From Sycobia sp. Sy_11 (lineage: Eukaryota > Arthropoda > Insecta > Hymenoptera > Epichrysomallidae): DNA of 64,000 nucleotides. Each line of letters opens with the position of its first letter. Positions within the stretch are counted from its first letter, which is position 1. The stretch is taken from contig JACCIC010000021.1 of NCBI GenBank assembly GCA_018907035.1, positions 1,883,501 through 1,947,500 of the forward strand. The letters run 5' to 3'. Of the stretch, positions 56,850-64,000 are shown piece after piece. The notes under the pieces are model-generated. The model did no database searches and was not told the DNA's origin. It worked only from the letters and a program-made list of their open reading frames with translations. The position numbers were made by a program, and so were the translations under genes.

Positions 56850-57739
56850 CATACATAGAGCAGCCGCAAGAAAATGAAGAAAGAAATGAAAATGTTGAAA
56901 AACATCCAAGAAGTCCTCAGTCATAACAATGAACAAATAATCTACATTATATTATAGAGGAAGAAGATATAGCTTATACGTTAATATTTTCGAAATTGTA
57001 AATAAATTATTATTTGAATGTATGAATTATTCAAAGACCATCGTCTTTTCCCGTGCAAAAGTAAGTGTGCAGTGCTATAAGGAAAGAGTATAGAGAGAAA
57101 GAAAGAGAAAAGGAAGAAGAAGAGAGAGAAAGAGAGGAATAGAGAAGAACTTCACCTCACTTATATACATCAAGAATTGCTTTCGATGATTATAGTAATA
57201 CATCGTTGGATCTCCGTTGGAAAAGTCTCATAGTGCATCTGGACACTCAATATCGCTTTACGATCGAATTGTAATGGCAATCGAAGCGACTGTTTATTTT
57301 AATACAATAATAATCAAGTCAATATTGTGACTACATAAGATAAAATAGTTAAATCATCAAATCGTTAAATTGTATAAAGATGAGAGTTTCATCAATGGAA
57401 TGAAATTAATTTTATATCATATATATGTGTGTTTTAGCTATAGGTAAAAAACGTAAGGAAAAACGATATTTAATCGGTATAATTAAAAAGGAAAGACAGA
57501 CTGCTTTATTACGTTGGCGATGCTAGTGAAACCATCTGGACAACGAAAGCCAATCAACTATCAGACTTTTACAACCGAGTCGAAAGGTTCCACTCGTATA
57601 TTGAACGCGCTCGGGAAAACTTTTTGCCTTGATCGCTGTTCAAGGGTAGGGGGGATGGGGACAAAAACGCTCCCCCTCCTCTTGCGAAATGTCCGCAAAA
57701 ATTAAACGCACACTCGAACAAACTCCCAAAAACACTTCC

Positions 57740-59296
57740 TTATAACACACCGAACTGCTGCTGTTGCTGCTGCTGCTGGAAGGACTTCGTTCGCTGCGCG
57801 CCAGCGCCGACGTTCAGTGCCAAGACCTTGGAGACGATGTTGATGTCCTCTTGGTTGCGTGTCCCAGCGCTCTGCAGATCGCCGGCGATGCCCGACTGAT
57901 AGAGCAGGTCCTGAATCTGCCGGGCGGGCGTGGCAGTCTGGCCGAAGGGCCTCTGCTGCTGTTGCGGCTGCCTGAAAGAGCCGCCGAACCCGAAGCCGCC
58001 GATCGCACCGTTGGCCTGATGGGGCGGCTGAACCGATCGTTGTTGGACGAATTGCTGCTGCTGCTGCTGTTGCTGATGATGATGATTGTTGTTGCCGTTG
58101 GTCCTGAGCAGGTGGTTGGGGTTGAAGCCGTTGTTGTTAGCCTTGTCGCCGCTCTGATGGAAGCTGTTGAAGCCGAAATTGCCGATCGAACTGAATGCCT
58201 CCTGGCGATTGAACCTGGCCAGGGGAGTCGGCGCGGGGGGTTGCTGGAAGTCCACGGGGAATGGCTGGAAGCCGGATTGCTGGGGCGGGCGCAGCAGAGT
58301 CTGGGGACTTTGGAAGAGCGGGGCCGGCGCTACGCCTGGCACCTCGAGACTCAGGCTCGGCTGGAGCTGTACGTTGGATGGTTTGAAGTTCTGCTGCTGG
58401 AAGGACTGCTGATGGGGCAGCTGCTGGACGAAGCTGAGGTGTTGCTGCTGCTGCTGGGCTTGGGGCTGCTGCTGTGGCTGCTGGAAATTGGACTGCGGTG
58501 GTCGCTGAACCACCGGCAACTGAAGCGTTGAGAACTGCTGCTGCTGTTGCTGCTGATGTTGTTGGAATCTCTGCTGTTGGACGATCCGTTGCTGCTCCTG
58601 TTCCTGCAGCAACTTGAGCCTGCGCTGCTCTTGCAGGTAGTACTCCTGCTGCTGCTTCTGCCTGAGCTGCTCCTCGAAGGCCTGTCTTTGGCGCAGGAGG
58701 AATTCGGTCTGCTGAGCCTGTTGGGCTTGAAGCTGAGCCAGCTGCTTCTCGAGCAATCGCTGCTTGAACTCGAGCTGCTCCTGCAAGCTGAGCGGCTGCT
58801 GGTTCTGCTGGTTGGGGCCGGCGCCGTTCTTGAACAGGGGCACTACGCTTTTGGGTATCCCGCGCTCGTCCTGCTGGACGGTAAACGCGGCGACTAGAGG
58901 CGCCTGGAAGATTTTCACCTCCTCGGCCTCCTCCTTGTTCTTTTTGCCGATGGTCTGGGCGATTTTGGGCCCGCTGCCAGCTGCCTTGTCGCCGCCCTCG
59001 GTCGCCTTGGTCGAGAGTGTCGAGGCCGTGGGACTCGGGGCTACGAGAGAATTCGCCGCCGCGGAGGCGATGTTGCCGCTCGCGCTGACGGAGAGGATTT
59101 CCGTGTGCGGCGCCAGGGTAACGCTCTTCTGTATGATGCTCCTCTCTTCCGGCGAAGAAGTGGACGGCGAAGAGGACGGAGCGGCCGAGGACGTGGCGCT
59201 GCTGGCAATGTTCCGGGATTCCACAGTTTCTAGCTGGTCCACTGGTTTCGTCTCGTAGATCGCAGACGCTTTCTCCGAAGATACGATGTGGTGCAC
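57740..59296 (-). CDS. Gln-rich protein, last coding exon (upstream exon not found)
   Basis: Minus-strand open frame of 518 codons ending in TAA. There is no ATG at its start: the frame begins with GTG directly after TTTTTTTCTAG, a good splice acceptor, so this is a phase-0 downstream exon and the start codon lies further right or outside the window. In order: a Ser/Ala/Thr-rich part (about 27-100), a charged segment (KKNKEEAEEVK), a conserved-looking block DERGIPKSVVPLFKNG, a long Gln/Glu/Arg/Leu coiled-coil-like region (about 165-245), Gln/Pro-rich low complexity, Phe/Gly/Asn-rich stretches, and a C-terminal block EDINIVSKVLALN (about 483-495) before a final poly-Gln. Gln is encoded by mixed CAG and CAA. 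Insects have extracellular and nuclear proteins of this composition; I cannot assign a family. GC-rich codons suggest a real, expressed exon. Confidence 0.85.
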   Translation of the reverse strand: MHHIVSSEKASAIYETKPVDQLETVESRNIASSATSSAAPSSSPSTSSPEERSIIQKSVTLAPHTEILSVSASGNIASAAANSLVAPSPTASTLSTKATEGGDKAAGSGPKIAQTIGKKNKEEAEEVKIFQAPLVAAFTVQQDERGIPKSVVPLFKNGAGPNQQNQQPLSLQEQLEFKQRLLEKQLAQLQAQQAQQTEFLLRQRQAFEEQLRQKQQQEYYLQEQRRLKLLQEQEQQRIVQQQRFQQHQQQQQQQFSTLQLPVVQRPPQSNFQQPQQQPQAQQQQQHLSFVQQLPHQQSFQQQNFKPSNVQLQPSLSLEVPGVAPAPLFQSPQTLLRPPQQSGFQPFPVDFQQPPAPTPLARFNRQEAFSSIGNFGFNSFHQSGDKANNNGFNPNHLLRTNGNNNHHHQQQQQQQQFVQQRSVQPPHQANGAIGGFGFGGSFRQPQQQQRPFGQTATPARQIQDLLYQSGIAGDLQSAGTRNQEDINIVSKVLALNVGAGAQRTKSFQQQQQQQQFGVL

Positions 59297-60598
59297 CTAG
59301 AAAAAAATTGACATTTTTTTTGCGTTTAATGATTAGCAACGTTTAGGAAATTGAATATAAATTTGATATGTAAGCGTATAGTACTATTATAAATTATAGA
59401 CTGAAGAGTCGCGAAAACTAAGCGTTTTAAGAAAAAATTTAAAAAAAAATGTTATACGGTCTCATGAGGTTGAGGTCTATTTTTTTTAATAGAAAAACGA
59501 ATTTCGAAAAAATATGTTTAGTCTCACTTATTTTTTAGAATCAATCATTTCTTTTAATTTTGATTCATATAAGATGTTACTATATTTTTACAAAAGTCTT
59601 GAGCTAGCCTCCGAATGAAGTATATGAAACAATCCGAAATTAATGAATCTGAGGGATTCTACTATTGAGTTATTTTAATTTTAATTACTTCTTTTCTAAG
59701 TCAAATTAATTCTTGAAATAAAAGACAATTCAAAAATTTAGAATAAGCCCAAACGAAGGTGCTAGAAAAGTTTGGGCAGATTTTTGAACGTCTTTTGAAT
59801 CAGAGTTTAAATTTGTAATTGAGAAGTATCCTTTCTTCAAACAGTAGATCATAGCCGCACGGGATCTTACTAAAGTTATTTTCTTTCATTGTCTAAAAAT
59901 TTTATTCTTTTAGTTTCTTTTTTAACCGCTTAATTTTCCAGATATTCTAGTGTGTAGGTTCAAATCCGAGATCCCGTATCAGAAAAAAACAACCCGAATT
60001 TGTGTCCGATCAGAACTTCTATCGTAATAAAACATGCATCTTAAATTCAGAATTTCATTCATAGAAATTGCATTTAATGAATGTACTTTGTGCTAAATCA
60101 AATAAATTTCAATTAATAAGTTGAAGGCTATAAAATTACTTGGGAGTCAATGCAAAAATACCATCTTTGACCCGCCAGTAGCCAGTATCTTAAGAATTAA
60201 ATGCAGTTTCAATTTCGCACTTTGGGAAAATTAATCTATTATCAGAAAATACATCAGTTAGCGTATACTTGAAAGTAGAAACATACAAAAGACAGCTTGT
60301 AATTGCTGGTAGCCTTTGTGTTGTCATTGTTTAGTTTTAATATCAATATGTTTCATCCTGATTAACGTTTCAAGATTCGGAATATTCATCTTTTATTACG
60401 TTATTACTGTATGAGCCAGCTAAATTATCAAAATAGAAAGTACAAAATTTCTAAAAAATATATACTTCGTGGATAATATTACTATCCCACGATTAGATGC
60501 AAGAGTGAAGATACATATATTTGCATAAATTTATTATATATTTGTTCCGTGACCGGACTTGAAAGTATACATTATAAATAAATAAATAAATATATATG

Positions 60599-60599
<1 letters not shown>

Positions 60600-60631
<32 letters not shown>
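60600..60631. repeat. (AT)n microsatellite
   Basis: Alternating AT with a TATG interruption at its left end. Confidence 0.9.
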
Positions 60632-60635
<4 letters not shown>

Positions 60636-61232
60636 ATTTATATGCTAAACATAAATAAACTCGTTATTTTTCAAATCAGGATAAAAAACATCTAAATTAA
60701 ATTCTTCGATTTATCATTCAACGATGAAGTTTTATTCAAAGTTCTATGAGCAATTTTCTCGGCTGACAAACGGATTTTCTTTGGAGAAATTATGAAAAAT
60801 TTATATGTAAATAGCGGATGCTTTTATAACCGAAGTTCTATACACTATGAATATATTTACTTAAAACTTCATGTAATTTGCCTCTACATGTACATTAAAA
60901 GCAGAAACACATTATACACGGACATGCAAGAGAAGTTGACGCGATAATAGGGGAATGATAGACGTGAAAATGCAAAGTTTCGTTTAAGAAGGATGTAAAG
61001 GGGGAAGGGGTTAAAGACGAAACAACCTCCTTAGAATTTTTGCATTTTCGTCCGGTCAATTGGCCAAGAGAATAGGAGTCGCGTGAAAGCGCGTTGATTT
61101 TTTTTTCTAACGACCCTCCCCGCCCCTGCCGCGACGACCGCGCATAATTTTCCGTCTCGCGCATATAAATTCAAATGATTTGGCGCTCGCTCGTGCCGAG
61201 AACGTAAAATTATTGTCGCTCAAACGCATTCT

Positions 61233-61234
<2 letters not shown>

Positions 61235-61286
<52 letters not shown>
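61235..61286. repeat. (TA)n microsatellite
   Basis: Perfect alternating TA. Confidence 0.95.
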
Positions 61287-61289
<3 letters not shown>

Positions 61290-61359
61290 TTTTCCGCCGC
61301 AGGCGTCCGCGCGCGTTCTTTTTTTCGGAGCGCGCGCGTGCCTCGTCGGGTGGAGTATT

Positions 61360-61361
<2 letters not shown>

Positions 61362-61416
<55 letters not shown>

Positions 61417-61433
61417 ATATATATGTATATATA
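61362..61433. repeat. (AT)n microsatellite, interrupted
   Basis: Alternating AT with CTAT and TGTA interruptions, separated from the previous block by a GC-rich patch of about 75 bases. Confidence 0.95.
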
Positions 61434-61666
61434 GGAGCGTGAAAGAGAGAAAAATCCCAACTCTCGTGTATTTTTTTTGTGCTTGTTTTACAGAGAAATT
61501 TTAAGACTTTGAAGCTCGACGTGTAATAGCGACGGCGGGCCGTTTATTTCCGACTTTTCTTTTACGACGGTGGAAAAACGAAGTTTACGTAAAGTCGCCT
61601 CCGTGATTTGGCGCGCCTACTAAATGTACGCGTTGGTAGTTCGCGCTTATTAAAAGGCTGTGACTC

Positions 61667-61712
61667 TGTGTGTGCGTGCGTGTGCGTGCGTGTGCGTGTG
61701 TGTGTGTGTGTG
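61667..61712. repeat. (GT)n/(GTGC)n microsatellite
   Basis: TGTGCG repeats passing into pure TG. Confidence 0.9.
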
Positions 61713-61918
61713 GATAATAACGCGGTGATTATAACCAACGACCGCCAAATAATCATATGTAAGTCTTTCTCGTTCGCGGGCCAGAGAGGAGACAATTTCG
61801 GAACAAATATAATGCTAATGCTAATTAGAATGTCGAGACAGGCGTAATATTGCGGGCAGCGCGGCATAATATAATATTTTACAAAACTCTTGCGGGTTCG
61901 TAAACTTAACGTAACACA

Positions 61919-61921
<3 letters not shown>

Positions 61922-61984
<63 letters not shown>
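61922..61984. repeat. (AC)n microsatellite
   Basis: Perfect alternating AC of about 63 bases, the longest AC block here. Confidence 0.95.
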
Positions 61985-61985
<1 letters not shown>

Positions 61986-62505
61986 TATAAAAATGCCAAC
62001 ACACCCGCGAGCGAGCTGTCAGGCGCTATATGCACACATTAATAATTAGTATTTTTTCTCTTAGAATGCTAATTCGCACTTTTTATTCGACGTATTATAT
62101 ATATTTGTACCCTCCTGCCCCGTCTGCGTGTGCTGTTCTACCCCCCAAGAATATGATTAGTATTATTATTAGTATTATTATTATTATTAGTATTAATATG
62201 TATATCATTATATAGTTAAGAAGCACAACTTCCTCTTCCGTGCCTTGGTTGCGTGGTCCAGTCAAAATGTACAATGCTAATTTTATGCAAATCATGCCGC
62301 CGTTCACATATTAATATACATTAGAAATTATCACATCTATATATACGTATCCGCAAAAGTTTAAACGTCCGCGCAGGGTGACATTCCGCGCGCGCGACGA
62401 ATTATGTCATTGCCGAAGGACGCTGAATAGTAAATTATGGATATAAAACGGCGAATAATTTTGCAATACCCCCCCCGCCCCCCTCGTGAAGTGAAAGTCC
62501 TAGCT

Positions 62506-62563
62506 CTCCTTCTTCTTCTTCTTCGTCTTCTTCTTCCTTCTCCTCCTCCTCCTCCTACTTCTT
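62506..62563. repeat. (CTT)n/(CTC)n pyrimidine tract
   Basis: Trinucleotide pyrimidine repeat. The Arg/Lys-rich frame on the opposite strand is an artefact of it. Confidence 0.9.
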
Positions 62564-62743
62564 TTTCGTTGGCGATGGTCTTCTCGCCGGTTCGTTAAGG
62601 CGAAATAAACAATGATAGTTATTATGTGGGATACAATGGTCGTGAGGGAGAATGTGAGAGGGGGGTTGACGGACAGGTCGTTTGAAACAGACACGTACGG
62701 AGGTTGCAAATTATTGGATATGTACTATAAACCTGTGCATGTT

Positions 62744-62745
<2 letters not shown>

Positions 62746-62794
<49 letters not shown>
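62746..62794. repeat. (AT)n microsatellite
   Basis: Perfect alternating AT followed by a short (AC)n. Confidence 0.95.
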
Positions 62795-62799
<5 letters not shown>

Positions 62800-63061
62800 C
62801 ACACACACATATGTACGTATATTATAGGAGCCAAGTTTTTTAAGCTATATAGACACACTCCGGGGGCTATAAAACTTCGCACGATAATGTTTACATGGGA
62901 ATTACACACACACACACACATGCACGTATCTAGATAACGGTGAAATTATGGACAAGGTTGCAATTACACGGGAATAATAAAAGTAAGATGGGGAAGGGTG
63001 GTAAAATTTGGACTACTTAAAGATAACCGCCAGTTGCGCTGCGCGTTCCGTCTATATATAT

Positions 63062-63065
<4 letters not shown>

Positions 63066-63109
<44 letters not shown>
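63066..63109. repeat. (TA)n microsatellite
   Basis: Perfect alternating TA. Confidence 0.95.
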
Positions 63110-63112
<3 letters not shown>

Positions 63113-63249
63113 CCTAATTGTGGATCGTATAATAGAAAATCAATGCGTCATTATTGAATTTTATAATTCCTTCGGCTTCGTTTAAATGATTAACTCTATA
63201 CGAGTTTATGCACTGATGTATAATTTTCCAGATAAGACAGACAAAGAGT

Positions 63250-63252
<3 letters not shown>

Positions 63253-63314
<62 letters not shown>
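63253..63314. repeat. (AG)n microsatellite
   Basis: Perfect alternating AG of about 62 bases. Confidence 0.95.
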
Positions 63315-63317
<3 letters not shown>

Positions 63318-63569
63318 CGAGGGGAGAAATTTACGATGCATTACTCGAAGCTCATTACTATATACGTATTTCATCCTTTTACGAAGAATAAATATAAAAT
63401 AATCGTGAAAGTGCACAGAATTATTTAAATATACCTTTGTATAAAAAAGTACCCGGAAATTTCGAATAATAACGCCAAAATTCTTATAATTTTCATTCAT
63501 ACTTCTTGAAGTTCCTTCAAAGCATTGTTTATATGGACAACTGCCGCTATGGTTTTCAACTTGTTGTGC

Positions 63570-63600
<31 letters not shown>

Positions 63601-64000
63601 TTGAATGACGCTTATGGAGTTAAAATGGCTTCCGCGAAGCGGCAATTTGATAAACAAAGAAGATAGGTGTCTAATTTTCAAATTGGGTATATAAAGTGGC
63701 TGGACAATTCGGTATTTCTTGCGTAAACGTATATGAATTTAGCTGTAATAGTCGATAATCAATTAAGACTCGTCTCGCCGAGATTCCAGTCGTTTAGGCT
63801 CGATAATTTGAAAAAATATTTCAAAACTTTTGAATTGAGATCACGGGGCGCCTGTTTAATGCTAGAAGGACAATTTTCAAGCAAATTTTCGCTCTAGTGA
63901 AAAACTGTCCAGTCGACAAACTTTGAAAAGCTTTGCAACCGAATTTGGATAATAAACAGCATGTGGTAACATTTCTGAACGGCGACTGGTCTGGCAGCGT

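Larger units (their letters stand above)
52181..57739. other. Non-coding region, no gene recognised
   Basis: Mixed composition with CpG-rich patches (53090-53400, 55200-56150), (AC)n and (AT)n blocks. Short frames (52438-52746, 54444-54674, 55321-55611 and others) lack motifs and splice context. The part just left of 57739 is the probable 3' untranslated region of the Gln-rich gene on the minus strand; an AATAAA on that strand lies at 57505-57510. Confidence 0.5.
59297..64000. other. Region right of the Gln-rich exon, no gene recognised
   Basis: Intron and/or upstream region of the minus-strand Gln-rich gene. A start exon with a phase-0 donor was looked for by eye on the minus strand and not found. 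AT-rich to about 60900, then CpG-rich patches alternate with long microsatellites. ATGCAAAT, an octamer-type motif, occurs near 62286. Confidence 0.5.

Noticed and set aside
57764..59339. Several long open frames on both strands across the Gln-rich exon (for example 57764-58531 and 58137-59339)
   Set aside because: They are other-frame shadows of the Gln-rich coding exon, made of Leu/Ala/Arg runs that mirror CAG/CAA codons.
59950..59975. GGTTCAAATCC resembling a tRNA T-loop
   Set aside because: No A-box, acceptor pairing or anticodon arm could be found upstream.
62500..62709. Minus-strand basic Arg/Lys-rich frame as a nuclear protein or start exon of the Gln-rich gene
   Set aside because: The basic tail is the (CTT)n/(CTC)n tract and no phase-0 donor follows a convincing signal peptide.

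Overview
This is a eukaryotic nuclear window, most likely from an insect and by inference a hymenopteran (ant, wasp or bee). The evidence is intron-bearing genes with GT..AG junctions, a complete gene for the arthropod neuropeptide CCAP, mariner, hAT-like and Penelope-like transposon relics, very dense (AT)n, (AC)n and (AG)n microsatellites, and a mosaic of AT-rich tracts and CpG-rich islands. Nothing bacterial, no CRISPR array and no convincing tRNA or rRNA was seen. All assignments were made by reading translations and splice sites by eye; no database search was possible.

Layout. 1-4954 (+): the 3' part of a ribose-5-phosphate isomerase gene, whose last intron carries two decayed mariner copies. 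4955-14400: no gene recognised; it holds a Penelope-like reverse transcriptase relic (about 5640-6060), a 1.3-kb hAT-like element with matching ends and an 8-bp target duplication (8027-9324), and simple repeats. 14400-34494 (+): the CCAP locus. A two-codon first coding exon (17275-17280) is separated by a 14.2-kb intron from the signal-peptide exon (31497-31611), and a second intron splits the nonapeptide codons. The upstream region and large intron hold a cluster of related fold-back repeats with hammerhead-ribozyme-like motifs, and CpG-rich non-coding islands that may be enhancers. 34495-37900: AT-rich, no gene seen. 37901-39088 (-): a three-exon small secreted protein of unknown function, head to head with Nup43 (39460-41203, +), a WD40 nucleoporin. 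42198-48729 (+): DHX15/Prp43, the spliceosome-disassembly and ribosome-biogenesis DEAH helicase, nine exons, complete. 48730-57739: mostly non-coding, with one unexplained GC-rich open frame near 51175-51430 and a small fold-back element. 57740-59296 (-): the last coding exon of a Gln-rich protein whose upstream exon was not found. 59297-64000: no gene recognised, very rich in microsatellites.

The genes do not form a pathway: a pentose-phosphate enzyme, a neuropeptide precursor, a nucleoporin, an RNA helicase and two unknowns. AT-rich housekeeping genes (RPIA, Nup43) alternate with GC-rich exons (CCAP exon 3, DHX15 exons 2-3, the Gln-rich exon). The most unusual material is the fold-back family with hammerhead-like cores concentrated around CCAP.
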